A stretch of DNA of 64,000 bases from an uncultured Bacteroidia bacterium (GCA_902785785.1 CADAAA010000001.1:186001-250000), one strand, 5' to 3'; shown: positions 7,446 to 16,428, counted from the first letter of the stretch. Notes: a model not told the origin generated them from the sequence alone. Numbers and translations are program-made.

Positions 7446-10100
7446 ATGCGTAAACTGACCAGACTCCTGACGGCATCCCTGCTTATACTGGCATGGGCGT
7501 GCGAAAGCCCGAACAATTCCGAGCCAGATCCTACACCCACACCGACTCCCACTCCCACACCTGCACCGGTCGAGGTATCTTCGGTTTCTCTGAACCAGAC
7601 CTCGGTCGACCTTGTCATCGGTGAGACGGTCACCCTTTCGGCTACGGTGTCACCAAGTGATGCAACGGACAAGAACGTGACGTGGTCGAGTTCAGACTCC
7701 AACGTTGCATCCGTCACCGACGGAACCGTCAAGGGTATTGCCCTCGGATCAGCGACCATCACTGCTGCAGCGGGTGACAAGAAAGCCAGTTGTACCGTTA
7801 CGGTGGTCAATGGGGGCTTCCCTGAGGGAGAACTGCCGCCAGGCAATGAGATATGGTATACGACAAGTGATAACAAGCCGATTGCCCTTGTCAATGACCA
7901 GGGCTCCTGTATCCTCGCTTCCAATACTTATAGCAAAGGAATGGGTGTCCTGAGTTTCCAGGGTCCTTTGACCAGTATCGAGGTCCCCCTGACGAGCAAC
8001 GACGACGATGGCTTACGCTTGACCGGCATACTGATTCCGGAAGGGGTGGAGCGTATAGGGAAGGATTTCCTCCTTCGAGTCCCAAACATCAAGGAATTCA
8101 GGATTCCCTCCTCCCTTACATCCACGGGAGCGCTCATATCATTGGATAAAACATCTCTGGAACGCTTTACCGGCCACCATGTCTCGGAAGACGGACGCTG
8201 TGTCATCATCGATGGCATTCTCTATGCCTTCGCTCCCGCAGGCGTTTCTTCGTACGAAATACCGTCCGGCGTAGTCCGTATTGCCGAGGGTGCCTTCGCT
8301 TTGACTCAGGAACTCAAATCCGTAGTCATCCCCGAAGGGGTAACGGCATTGGAGCGGGAATGCTTCGGCCATTCGAACATAGAATCAGTCACGATCCCCG
8401 CATCCGTCAATGCAATGGATCTATATGCTTTCCTGCAATGTCCGAACCTTAAGGATCTGCAGGGTGACAGTCACTTCATCTCTGCAGACAGGAAATTCCT
8501 CTACGATGCGGAAGCCTTTTACCCGATGACGCTCTTCTACTTCGCCGGGCGTGACGATGTCTCCTATGAGATTCCGGAAGGGATCTGTTCCATAGAGAAT
8601 TATGCTTTCCACGGTTGCAGTAAACTCAAAAGCTTGACCTTCCCGGAGAGCCTCGAATACATCGGGGGAGTGGCGTTTGAGGGATGCGTCAATCTTGAGT
8701 CCCTGCATGGGAAACATGTCACTTCGGACGGCAAAGGTTTCGTGGCCGACGGCAAACTTCAATTCCTGTTGTCCTCCATCAGCGATGATTATGTAGTCCC
8801 TGATGAGGTGACCGCACTCGGCAACAATATCTTTTCCGGCAGGAGCAATGTCAAGTCCGTTACCATGGGGGACCAGGTCACTTCCATCGGCGACTATGTC
8901 TTTTCGAATTGCCCTGCGCTCAAGACAGTTACCCTGTCTGCCAATCTGAATAGAATCGGACACAATCCTTTCCTGCGCTCAAGGGAACTGGAATCGGTTT
9001 ATTTCCGGGGTATCCTTCCGCCTACTGTCAGTTCGATACAGGGGACTGAGAATCCCAAACTGACCATCTACGTTCCTGACCGGGCCATTAAACTCTACAC
9101 AGAGGACAAGCAGTGGGAGAAGTATTGGGATGTCATGAAGCCGTATGAGTACAAGGATCTGCCCGAACCTGACTTTTACTTGTCCAGTGATTATTCCAAG
9201 GAGGGAGAGGTGACTGTCTATCAGAAGGCTTCGGAAGGGAACGGCATTGACATTGTCTTCATGGGGGACGCCTATTCCGACCGTCAGGTAGCGAACGGCA
9301 TGTACCGCCGCGATATGGAGGCCTGCGTCGAGCAGTTCTTCGCCGTAGAGCCATACAAATCGTTCCGGAAGCTTTTCAATATCTATTTCGTCACAACCGT
9401 TTCCGCTACGGAAGGATATGAGAGGGGCGGCCGGAGCCTCGGAACTTATTTCGGCAACGTAACGTTTATGGGTGGTAACAATGACAAGTGCTTCGAACTT
9501 GCCCGCAAGGCTGTCAAGGATGACAAGCGGATGGATGAAGTCCTGGTCCTGGTCTGCGGCAATCAGGACCTTTCGGGTATAGTCTATCTCAACGGTTCCT
9601 GCACTTTCTACGAGCCCCAGACGTGGACGGGAAGGGATTATGCCTGCGGTCCAGCCGTGACGTATTTCACGAAACAGGACGAGTCGTTCGAAAGGACGGG
9701 CGACGTGCTGAGGCACGAAGCCGGTGGTCATGGGTTCGCCAAACTGGCGGATGAGTATCACTATTCCGGTACGGTCTCTTCGAGTGACAAGGATCTGATC
9801 AAGGCACGCTCGGCCCACATGTGGTATTCCAATGTGGACATAACTTCAGACCGTGCCAAGGTGAAATGGGCGAAGTTCCTGGCCGATGACCGCTATAAGG
9901 ATGAGGTGGGTATGTATGAAGGAGGATTTACCTATCAGTACGGTGTATGGCGTCCTTCTGAGAACAGCATCATGAATGACAACCGCGGCGGATTCAATGC
10001 GCCTTCGCGATATACAATTTGGTACCGTATCCACAAACTGGCATACGGCAACAGTTGGAATGGAACATTCGAGGACTTCGTAGCTTTCGATAAAAAATAA
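7446..10100 (+). CDS. Surface lipoprotein: Ig-like (BIG2), BspA-type leucine-rich repeats, M64 peptidase-like domain
   Basis: 884 residues from ATG 7446; the open frame begins at an upstream TTG, but the lipoprotein signal (LLILAWAC, Cys19) starts here. After an acidic start and a (PT)n linker, residues about 45-120 form a BIG2 Ig-like domain, about 150-540 contain BspA-type leucine-rich repeats (motifs such as SIGDYVFSNCPALKTVTL), and the C-terminus from about 580 resembles IgA-peptidase family M64. The expected zinc site reads HEAGGHGFAKLADEY, with three residues between Glu and the second His rather than the two of HExxH, so activity is uncertain. The protein is probably exported to the cell surface and may bind or process host or dietary proteins. 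GH3 follows after 11 bp. Confidence 0.85.
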   Translation: MRKLTRLLTASLLILAWACESPNNSEPDPTPTPTPTPTPAPVEVSSVSLNQTSVDLVIGETVTLSATVSPSDATDKNVTWSSSDSNVASVTDGTVKGIALGSATITAAAGDKKASCTVTVVNGGFPEGELPPGNEIWYTTSDNKPIALVNDQGSCILASNTYSKGMGVLSFQGPLTSIEVPLTSNDDDGLRLTGILIPEGVERIGKDFLLRVPNIKEFRIPSSLTSTGALISLDKTSLERFTGHHVSEDGRCVIIDGILYAFAPAGVSSYEIPSGVVRIAEGAFALTQELKSVVIPEGVTALERECFGHSNIESVTIPASVNAMDLYAFLQCPNLKDLQGDSHFISADRKFLYDAEAFYPMTLFYFAGRDDVSYEIPEGICSIENYAFHGCSKLKSLTFPESLEYIGGVAFEGCVNLESLHGKHVTSDGKGFVADGKLQFLLSSISDDYVVPDEVTALGNNIFSGRSNVKSVTMGDQVTSIGDYVFSNCPALKTVTLSANLNRIGHNPFLRSRELESVYFRGILPPTVSSIQGTENPKLTIYVPDRAIKLYTEDKQWEKYWDVMKPYEYKDLPEPDFYLSSDYSKEGEVTVYQKASEGNGIDIVFMGDAYSDRQVANGMYRRDMEACVEQFFAVEPYKSFRKLFNIYFVTTVSATEGYERGGRSLGTYFGNVTFMGGNNDKCFELARKAVKDDKRMDEVLVLVCGNQDLSGIVYLNGSCTFYEPQTWTGRDYACGPAVTYFTKQDESFERTGDVLRHEAGGHGFAKLADEYHYSGTVSSSDKDLIKARSAHMWYSNVDITSDRAKVKWAKFLADDRYKDEVGMYEGGFTYQYGVWRPSENSIMNDNRGGFNAPSRYTIWYRIHKLAYGNSWNGTFEDFVAFDKK

Positions 10101-10111
10101 CACAAAACTCT

Positions 10112-12403
10112 ATGAGACACAGCGTTCTGATCCTTCTTGCAGGACTTGTCATTGCATCCTGCGCTCCAAAGTCGGAGATGGATAGATTTATAGACGATCT
10201 GATGGCCGGCATGACGCTGGAGCAGAAGATCGGTCAGCTTAACCTCCATTCTTCGCCGGGATTCATATCGGCGGAGAGGGTGACGGAGGAGGACGAAAAC
10301 GCCAAACTGCTCCGGCAGGGACTGCTTGGCGGTATCTACGGCTCCGGCAATCCGACACTGCTCAGGCAGTGCCAGGAGATTGCCCTGGAATCCGGCGCCG
10401 GCATCCCGCTGATCTTCGGAATGGACGTGATCCACGGCCATGAAACCGTATTCCCCGTGCCGCTGGCGCTGTCCACCTCCTGGAACATGGACCTCATCGA
10501 GAGGTCAGCCCGCATCGCTGCTACTGAAGCGGCAGCGAGCGGCATCAACTGGGTGTTCAGCCCCATGGTGGACATCTGCCGCGACGCGCGTTGGGGCCGC
10601 ATCGTGGAAGGCGGCGGTGAGGATCCTTATCTCGGCGGTGAGATCGCCAGGGCCATGGTCTATGGCTACCAGGGCAGGGATGCTTCGGTCGGCACGGACG
10701 AAGTCCTTGCCTGCGTGAAGCATTACGCCCTCTATGGAGGCGCCGAGGCAGGGCGGGATTACAATTCCGTCTTCCTTAGCCGCCAGGAGGCCCTGAACGG
10801 CTATATGAATCCCTACAAGGCCGCTTGCGAGGCGGGAGCCGCCAGCTATATGAGTTCCTTCAACGAGTTCGAAGGCATTCCGGCTTCCATGAATACGTGG
10901 CTTATGCAGGATATCCTCCGCGACTCATGGGGCTTCGACGGATTCATCGTCTCCGATGCCACGGCAATTGCCGAGGAGGTCAATCACGGCATCGGTGACT
11001 TGCAGGAGGTATCGGCCAGGTCGTTGAAGGCGGGACTGGACATGGACATGAACAGCGACGGGTACATCGGCACCCTTAAGAAATCGCTTGAGGAAGGCCG
11101 TATCAAGGAGGCCGATATCGACCGCGCATGCCGCCGCATTCTGGAGGCTAAGTACAGGCTGGGACTTTTCGAGGATCCTTATCGCTACCTTGATGACGCG
11201 CGTTACAATTCGACCGTCTATACGCAGGAGAACCGCGCCGCAGCAAGGGAAATGGCCCGTGAGTGCCAGGTGCTGCTGAAGAACGATGGCATACTTCCGC
11301 TTTCCAAGGGTGCCAAGGTAGCCGTGGTCGGCCCCCTTGCCAAGGACTCTGATGCCATGAAGGGGACCTGGGCTATGTCCCGCAAGCCCTGCGTTACTCT
11401 CTGGCAGGGTATCTCCGAGGTGTCAAACGCTTCCTATGCCGAAGGCTCCTGGCTCTACAAGGATGCAGAGTTGGAGGATGCCGTGCGCCACAGCATCTTT
11501 AGGGCTTTTGCTCCCGGCATGCAGATACCGCCCGTACACACGACGCCTCAGTCTGCGCTCATTGCAGAAGCTGTTGCCAAGGCCCGCCAGGCCGATGTCG
11601 TCGTGGCCTGTGTCGGTGAGGTCCCCAACATGAACGGTGAAGGAGCGTCGCGTACCGACATCAGCCTGCCGGATGCCCAGAGGGAACTCCTGCAGGCGCT
11701 GAAAGCCACTGGGAAGCCTGTCGTCATGGTGCTTGTAACCGGCCGCCCCCTCACGCTCGTCGAGGAGGATGCGCAGATGGACGCCATCCTGAATGTCTGG
11801 AGCCCCGGCTCCGAAGGAGGATACGCGGTAGCGGATGTTCTTTTCGGTGATGCCAATCCTTCGGCCAAGCTCACCACCTCCTTCCCGCGCAGCGCCGGCC
11901 AGCTTCCGCTCTACTACAACCACAAGAGCACGGGCCGCCCGCATCCGGACGACGCTCCGTACAAGAAGTTTGTCAGTTGCTATATCGATGAAGTCAACGC
12001 TCCGCTCTATCCCTTCGGCTACGGACTCAGCTATACCACTTACGAATACGGCCCCGTGACCTTGAGTGCTGGTGAAATGCCTCTGAACGGGACTGTAAAG
12101 GCATCTGTGACCGTTACCAACACGGGTTCCCGTGCCGGCGACGAGATCGTACAGCTCTACATCCATGACGTCTATGCCACCTCTACGCGTCCGGTCAAGG
12201 AACTCAAGGGATTCAGGAAAGTACACATCGAAGCCGGGCAGTCGGTGCAGGTCGATTTCACGCTTACGAAAGAGGAGTTGTCCTACTACAACCACGATTT
12301 GGAGTGGGTATGCGAGCCCGGGGACTTCGAGATCATGATCGGCCCCAACAGCCGTGACACGCAAGGTGCCATGCTGGCCGTAAAAGCGGCGGATGCTTCT
12401 TAG
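10112..12403 (+). CDS. bglX: Glycoside hydrolase family 3 beta-glucosidase/xylosidase, lipoprotein
   Basis: 763 residues with a lipoprotein signal (VIASC, Cys17). The N-terminal TIM barrel has KHY at 203-205 and the nucleophile Asp282 in GFIVSDA; the alpha/beta sandwich domain follows, and a fibronectin-III-like C-terminal domain (about 660-755, VTVTNTGSRAGDEIVQLYI). Length and order match BglX-type periplasmic beta-glucosidases, which release glucose or xylose from the non-reducing ends of oligosaccharides. SDA in place of the more usual SDW at the nucleophile is a minor variant. It starts 11 bp after the M64 lipoprotein and ends overlapping the opposite-strand dehydrogenase by 4 bp. Confidence 0.92.
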   Translation: MRHSVLILLAGLVIASCAPKSEMDRFIDDLMAGMTLEQKIGQLNLHSSPGFISAERVTEEDENAKLLRQGLLGGIYGSGNPTLLRQCQEIALESGAGIPLIFGMDVIHGHETVFPVPLALSTSWNMDLIERSARIAATEAAASGINWVFSPMVDICRDARWGRIVEGGGEDPYLGGEIARAMVYGYQGRDASVGTDEVLACVKHYALYGGAEAGRDYNSVFLSRQEALNGYMNPYKAACEAGAASYMSSFNEFEGIPASMNTWLMQDILRDSWGFDGFIVSDATAIAEEVNHGIGDLQEVSARSLKAGLDMDMNSDGYIGTLKKSLEEGRIKEADIDRACRRILEAKYRLGLFEDPYRYLDDARYNSTVYTQENRAAAREMARECQVLLKNDGILPLSKGAKVAVVGPLAKDSDAMKGTWAMSRKPCVTLWQGISEVSNASYAEGSWLYKDAELEDAVRHSIFRAFAPGMQIPPVHTTPQSALIAEAVAKARQADVVVACVGEVPNMNGEGASRTDISLPDAQRELLQALKATGKPVVMVLVTGRPLTLVEEDAQMDAILNVWSPGSEGGYAVADVLFGDANPSAKLTTSFPRSAGQLPLYYNHKSTGRPHPDDAPYKKFVSCYIDEVNAPLYPFGYGLSYTTYEYGPVTLSAGEMPLNGTVKASVTVTNTGSRAGDEIVQLYIHDVYATSTRPVKELKGFRKVHIEAGQSVQVDFTLTKEELSYYNHDLEWVCEPGDFEIMIGPNSRDTQGAMLAVKAADAS

Positions 12404-13332
12404 ACACACATAGTTTCGCGGATATTATCCGCCATCATCCGGACCAGCCGGTCGAGAGACTCATGGCTGGCCCAGGCTATGTGCGGCGAAAACCGCAGGC
12501 GCTCCGGGTGTGAGGTGTGCAGCAACGGATGGTCTTCGGGAAGCGGCTCGGTAGAGAATACATCCAGAGCCGCGCCCGCTATCCGGCCTTTGTCAATCGC
12601 TTCCGCCAGGGCGATCTCGTCCACGACCGCCCCTCTGCCGAGATTGACAAGGTATGCTCCGGGCTTCATAAGTCCGAGTTCCCGTGCGCCGATCAGGCCG
12701 CGGGTGCGCTCGTTCAAGGGGCAGTGTATGCTGACTATATCGGCTTTTCCCATCAGTTCTTCCAGGCTGAGCGACGGCCATTCCTTGCAGTGCGATGTCC
12801 CAGAGGTGGAATAGTACACCGGCTTCATCCCGAAGGCGGAGGCTATCTGCGCCACCCTCCGGCCGATGTTTCCCATACCGATGATGCCGATGGTCTTGCC
12901 ATTGAGTTCGTGGAATGGCTCCCGCACATCGTTCGGCACTCCGCTGCGCGAATAAGTGAAATCCTTGACTTCGGCGTCATAGAATGCCGGCCGGCAGAAG
13001 AGGGAGAGGATATGGGTGAATGTCAGCTGCGCCACCGATTCCGTGGAGTAGCCGGCGACGTTGCGCACGGCTACGCCGCGCCTGTCGGCGGCCTCCAAGT
13101 CTATGTGGTTCAGGCCTGTGGCCGCAACGCAGACAAGCTTAAGCCTTGGCGCTGCGGCCATCACGGCATCGTCCACGGGGGCTTTGTTGGTCAGGATGAC
13201 ATCGGCGTCCGCCACTCTTAGGCAAGTCTCCTTGTGAGTCGAAACCGGATAAAGTATCAGATCTCCCAATGCGGCGATGGGGTCCAGTGAGACTGGACCC
13301 ATCGTGCCGGCATCTAGGAAGACCATTTTCAT
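12400..13332 (-). CDS. D-isomer-specific 2-hydroxyacid dehydrogenase
   Basis: 310 residues with an N-terminal substrate domain, the NAD-binding fingerprint GMGNIGRRVAQ (about 150-160), a catalytic Arg in NLGRGAVVDE, Glu in FSTEPLPEDHPL and a catalytic His in FSPHIAWAS. The family interconverts 2-oxo and D-2-hydroxy acids (glycerate, lactate, phosphoglycerate). Hydroxypyruvate/glycerate dehydrogenase is the nearest guess from length and the C-terminal pattern, but substrate cannot be fixed. The start overlaps the icd stop as ATGA, so it is the second gene of an icd operon. Confidence 0.88.
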   Translation of the reverse strand: MKMVFLDAGTMGPVSLDPIAALGDLILYPVSTHKETCLRVADADVILTNKAPVDDAVMAAAPRLKLVCVAATGLNHIDLEAADRRGVAVRNVAGYSTESVAQLTFTHILSLFCRPAFYDAEVKDFTYSRSGVPNDVREPFHELNGKTIGIIGMGNIGRRVAQIASAFGMKPVYYSTSGTSHCKEWPSLSLEELMGKADIVSIHCPLNERTRGLIGARELGLMKPGAYLVNLGRGAVVDEIALAEAIDKGRIAGAALDVFSTEPLPEDHPLLHTSHPERLRFSPHIAWASHESLDRLVRMMADNIRETMCV

Positions 13333-14537
13333 GCTATCCTCCTTTCAAGGCGTTCGCGGATGGCAGCGATGAACTGCGCGGAATTGACGGCCGTAGGCGT
13401 TACGCCTTCCATCAGGTTTACGAGGTCCTTCGTGGCGATGCCGTCAGCAAGGGTGTCAAAGCAGGCGGCCTCCAGCGCGTCGGCGAAGCGGACGAGCCCT
13501 TCGAGGCCGTCCTTCACGCCGCGCTGGCGCAGCGCGCCGCTCCAGGCGAATATGGTCGCCATAGGGTTGGTGGAAGTCTCCTCTCCCTGAAGGTATTTGT
13601 AATAGTGGCGTGTCACCGTGCCGTGGGCGGCCTCGTATTCGTAATTGCCGTCAGGGCTTACCAGCACGCTGGTCATCATCGCAAGCGAGCCGAAGGCGGT
13701 GGACACCATGTCGCTCATCACGTCTCCGTCGTAGTTCTTGCAGGCCCAGATGAAACCTCCCTTGCTGCGGATCACGCGGGCGACAGCGTCGTCTATGAGG
13801 GTGTAGAAATAAGTGATCCCGAGCTCCTTGAACTTCGCTTCGTATTCGGCGTAGACCTCGTTGAAGATCTCCCTGAAGCGGGCGTCATAGGTCTTGGAGA
13901 TAGTGTCCTTAGTGGAGAACCAGAGGTCCTGCTTCGTGTCGATGGCGTATTTGAAGCAAGAGTGGGCGAAGGAACGGATGGATTTGTCCGTATTGTGCAT
14001 TCCCTGCACTACGCCGGCACCCTTGAACTCCTGGATCACGGCTTCTTGATGGCTGCCGTCCTCGCCGTCGAATACGATCTTGGCGACGCCGGGGCCCTCT
14101 ACCCTCAGCTCGGAGTTCTTGTACACGTCACCATAGGCGTGACGTGCTATGGTGATGGGTTTCTCCCAGTTCTTGACTACTGGATGTATCGTAGGAATGG
14201 TGATGGGCGTACGGAAGACTGTTCCGTCCATGATGGAACGGATGGTGCCGTTGGGGCTTTTCCACATCTGGTGGAGTTTGTACTCCGTCATCCGCTGCGC
14301 GTTTGGGGTGATCGTGGCGCATTTCACGCCCACACCGTATTTCTTGCAAGCCTCGGCGGCCTCGACAGTTATCCTGTCGCCTGTCTCGTCCCTCTTGACC
14401 AGGCCCAGGTCATAATACTCGACCTTGAGGTCCACGAACGGCAGGATAAGTTCATCCTTGATCATTTTCCAGAGGATACGGGTCATCTCGTCTCCGTCCA
14501 TCTCCACCAGGGGGGTGGTCATCTGTATCTTTGTCAT
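13329..14537 (-). CDS. icd: NADP-dependent isocitrate dehydrogenase, eukaryotic-like type
   Basis: 402 residues from ATG 14537; ten further codons upstream are open but follow the promoter poorly. It oxidises isocitrate to 2-oxoglutarate with NADP+. Recognisable blocks are TPLVEMDGDEMTRILW at the N-terminus, CATITPNAQRMTEYKL, the phosphate-binding SPNGTIRSIMDGTVFR and the YDGDVMSDMVSTAFGSLAMM segment with metal-binding aspartates. Length and sequence type are those of the homodimeric eukaryotic/mycobacterial class rather than E. coli Icd. It supplies 2-oxoglutarate and NADPH; a dehydrogenase gene follows with an ATGA overlap. Confidence 0.95.
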   Translation of the reverse strand: MTKIQMTTPLVEMDGDEMTRILWKMIKDELILPFVDLKVEYYDLGLVKRDETGDRITVEAAEACKKYGVGVKCATITPNAQRMTEYKLHQMWKSPNGTIRSIMDGTVFRTPITIPTIHPVVKNWEKPITIARHAYGDVYKNSELRVEGPGVAKIVFDGEDGSHQEAVIQEFKGAGVVQGMHNTDKSIRSFAHSCFKYAIDTKQDLWFSTKDTISKTYDARFREIFNEVYAEYEAKFKELGITYFYTLIDDAVARVIRSKGGFIWACKNYDGDVMSDMVSTAFGSLAMMTSVLVSPDGNYEYEAAHGTVTRHYYKYLQGEETSTNPMATIFAWSGALRQRGVKDGLEGLVRFADALEAACFDTLADGIATKDLVNLMEGVTPTAVNSAQFIAAIRERLERRIA

Positions 14538-14564
14538 AACCTTCAACTTTACACTACTGGAAGA

Positions 14565-14572
14565 CAAAGATA
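14565..14572 (-). promoter_or_regulatory. -7 promoter element of icd
   Basis: The minus strand reads TATCTTTG, 27 bp before the chosen icd ATG at 14537. This supports that start over the longer frame. Confidence 0.7.
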
Positions 14573-14585
14573 GGAAAAAATCTTG

Positions 14586-15164
14586 TCAGTTTTTCTTCAA
14601 GTCCTCGATCTGCGACAGGAGATCGTCAGAGGCGTTCAGGATGTCGCGGCGGTTCTTGAGGCCGAGGATGAGTCCGATGACGAGTCCTACGGACGCTCCG
14701 GCTATGAAACCGTACAGTTCCGATCCACTGAACATTTGATTGGATGCCACGTCCCAGATGAGCACTCCCAGCCATACGAACAGGGCGGGAAGCCCGTATT
14801 TGATCCAGTCCGCGTTGATCCTGCGGAATTTGGAGAGTTCGGTCGTAGCGGAAACCAGGTCCTTGTCCAGATTGGGGATGTACTGTTTCGTGATGAGCGT
14901 GGCGGATATGCCGGCAATCATCAACACTCCGGTTACGATCAGGAGGAGGTTTGAGAATCCCTGATGATGGAGGAAGGGAATCAGCGCCAGGCCGGCGGCC
15001 CCGGCGAAGACGGGGACATTTGACTTGAATCTCAGGCGGTCGATGGTCCGGCCGCAGGATTTGCGGAGGATACGCTCGTTGATGATCTTCTGGCTTTCAA
15101 GCTTTTCGCGCAGCTGCTTCATCTGCTGCTGCATCTCGAGGAGGGTGTTATCTGTAGTTTCCAT
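14586..15164 (-). CDS. Membrane protein of unknown function downstream of an ECF sigma factor
   Basis: 192 residues. The N-terminal 45 are a coiled coil (METTDNTLLEMQQQMKQLREKLE), followed by two adjacent hydrophobic segments (about 55-95) and two more (about 130-170), and a short acidic C-terminal helix. Its ATG follows the sigma-factor stop by one base, so the two are cotranscribed and coupled. By position it could be the sigma regulator (anti-sigma), but it lacks a recognisable zinc-binding anti-sigma or RsiW domain, so that role is only inference. Confidence 0.8.
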   Translation of the reverse strand: METTDNTLLEMQQQMKQLREKLESQKIINERILRKSCGRTIDRLRFKSNVPVFAGAAGLALIPFLHHQGFSNLLLIVTGVLMIAGISATLITKQYIPNLDKDLVSATTELSKFRRINADWIKYGLPALFVWLGVLIWDVASNQMFSGSELYGFIAGASVGLVIGLILGLKNRRDILNASDDLLSQIEDLKKN

Positions 15165-15165
15165 T

Positions 15166-15636
15166 TTACTGCATTTTTTTGAGTTGTTCCTTGATCCTGA
15201 CAAGACGGACTGAGACGTTGCCGGGAGTGATGCCCACGATCTGGCCTATCTCCTCATAGCTGAGGTTCTCCAGCCAGAGCAGGACGATGGCGCGGTCGAA
15301 GGGGCCCAGCCTGCCGATACGCTCGCGCAGAAGGCCTATCTGGCGGGTGTCCTCGGCGGCATCGTCGAACAGGTCGATGTCCATCGACAGCGGTTCGGCC
15401 TTGATGCCGCGCTTCTTCCTGCGCTCGGAAGAAATGCAGGTGTTGAGGGCGACCTTCCATATCCAGGAATTCAGCGCGCTGTCGCCTCGGAAGGTTCCGG
15501 AGCCCCGCCAGAGGTTGATCAGGATTTCCTGGAAGAGGTCTGCCACCTCGTCCTTGTCGGTCGAGAACATGTAGCAGACGGTGTAGATCGTGCTGCGGTG
15601 TTCTCTCACCAGGTTTTCGAATTCTCGTTCAGTCAT
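15166..15636 (-). CDS. RNA polymerase sigma factor, ECF (sigma-70 family)
   Basis: 156 residues with sigma region 2 (about 8-75, including DLFQEILINLWRG and SWIWKVALNTCIS) and region 4 (about 100-150, SYEEIGQIVGITPGNVSVRLVRIKEQL). Regions 1 and 3 are absent, which defines the ECF class. It directs RNA polymerase to a specific regulon, probably in response to an envelope signal sensed with the membrane protein encoded one base downstream. The target promoter is not identifiable here. Confidence 0.93.
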   Translation of the reverse strand: MTEREFENLVREHRSTIYTVCYMFSTDKDEVADLFQEILINLWRGSGTFRGDSALNSWIWKVALNTCISSERRKKRGIKAEPLSMDIDLFDDAAEDTRQIGLLRERIGRLGPFDRAIVLLWLENLSYEEIGQIVGITPGNVSVRLVRIKEQLKKMQ

Positions 15637-15747
15637 TGTCTGTCTTGTTGGTTTCTGCTCATTAGACGCAATTCCCCGCGAAAAACTACAAAAGAATCGA
15701 CATTTAAAGATAAAAATGTTTCGGATAAGAAAAAAATCCTCTCAGAG

Positions 15748-15778
15748 TTTGGATTATCCCCGAAAATCCGTACATTTG
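15748..15778 (+). promoter_or_regulatory. Promoter of tRNA-Pro
   Basis: TTTG at 15748-15751 and TACATTTG at 15771-15778 with 19-bp spacing match the Bacteroidota consensus. The tRNA starts 35 bp downstream of the -7 box. Confidence 0.82.
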
Positions 15779-15813
15779 CAGTCCCGAAAAGGCCGAAGGG
15801 CCTTGGACGACCT

Positions 15814-15889
15814 CTGGATGTGGCGCAGTTGGTAGCGCACCTGGTTAGGGACCAGGAGGTCGCTGGTTCAAGTCCAGTCATCCAGACCA
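15814..15889 (+). tRNA. tRNA-Pro(AGG)
   Basis: The 76-nt cloverleaf has acceptor CTGGATG/CATCCAG, a D arm with GCGC/GCGC, anticodon stem CCTGG/CCAGG around the loop TTAGGGA, T-arm GCTGG TTCAAGT CCAGT, A73 and CCA. The anticodon bases at 15847-15849 are AGG. C1-G72 with A73 agrees with proline identity. A34 in a bacterial proline tRNA is uncommon, so the anticodon deserves checking. Confidence 0.88.
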
Positions 15890-15895
15890 CGAAAG

Positions 15896-15924
15896 ACGCT
15901 TACAGAGATGTAAGCGTTTTTTTT
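15896..15924 (+). terminator. Rho-independent terminator after tRNA-Pro
   Basis: Perfect stem ACGCTTAC/GTAAGCGT with a 6-nt loop, followed by eight T. Confidence 0.9.
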
Positions 15925-15946
15925 GTGTTAGGCCACAGGCCGCATC

Positions 15947-16071
15947 CCGATTCTGACCAAGAGCGAAAACGGCATTTCAGGGCGGTTTTCGCGGCAGATG
16001 CAGGATTGTAATGTCGCATCTGCCGCATTTTCGGCCCTCAGTGGCCGTTTTCGCTCCTGGTCGGTATTCGG
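15947..16071. repeat. Palindromic intergenic repeat, copy R1 (REPIN-like)
   Basis: About 125 bp in which arms of roughly 58 nt are imperfect inverted repeats: CCGATTCTGACC... against the complement of ...GGTCGGTATTCGG. The 36-nt core at 15991-16026 begins GCGGCAGATGC and ends GCATCTGCCGC. The same core occurs at 19411-19446, 29915-29950, 30269-30304 and 31449-31484. This copy sits just after the tRNA-Pro terminator. Confidence 0.9.
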
Positions 16072-16121
16072 CAGCACAGCTTCGGGAAGGCGCAGACTGC
16101 CCCGGTCCTCTGTCGCGGCTG

Positions 16122-16343
16122 TCACGCCACGGGAGTGTTTTCGCGTCCGGGCCCACGGCCATCCAGCGCGGCCGTATTTGCCATAACCGAATACCTCTCA
16201 ACCACTTTCCCTTCCCTATATACGGCAAATCCCCGCTTGCCGCTGGGGAGAGTGATGCCGCCGTAGTAGCATCCTGGCCTTTTCCCGGCGGCCTTCGCCC
16301 TGCGCAAAGCTTCTTCCAGGGATATGCAGTAGTAGGTGACCAT
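16122..16343 (-). CDS. Small hypothetical protein, apparently leaderless
   Basis: 73 residues starting MVTYYCISLEEALRRAKA, then a segment PGCYYGGITLPSGKRGFAVY and a polar tail. Its support is the -7 box TATCTTTG on the minus strand at 16349-16356, only 5 bp before the ATG, which would place the start codon at or next to the transcript's 5' end. No family is recognised. The C-terminal 20 residues look less protein-like, so the true end may be degraded. Confidence 0.5.
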   Translation of the reverse strand: MVTYYCISLEEALRRAKAAGKRPGCYYGGITLPSGKRGFAVYREGKVVERYSVMANTAALDGRGPGRENTPVA

Positions 16344-16348
16344 GCTCC

Positions 16349-16356
16349 CAAAGATA
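16349..16356 (-). promoter_or_regulatory. -7 promoter element just before the small minus-strand ORF
   Basis: The minus strand reads TATCTTTG. The ATG at 16343 follows after 5 bp, implying a leaderless or nearly leaderless message. Confidence 0.55.
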
Positions 16357-16420
16357 GCTGGAACATGGGCCAAGGTATGGCACATGACAAATCTCCATTG
16401 GATAATTGTTTAATAATGTC

Positions 16421-16428
16421 TAACTTTG
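16421..16428 (+). promoter_or_regulatory. -7 promoter element of the GH10 xylanase gene
   Basis: TAACTTTG matches TAnnTTTG, 51 bp upstream of the xylanase ATG. Confidence 0.65.
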
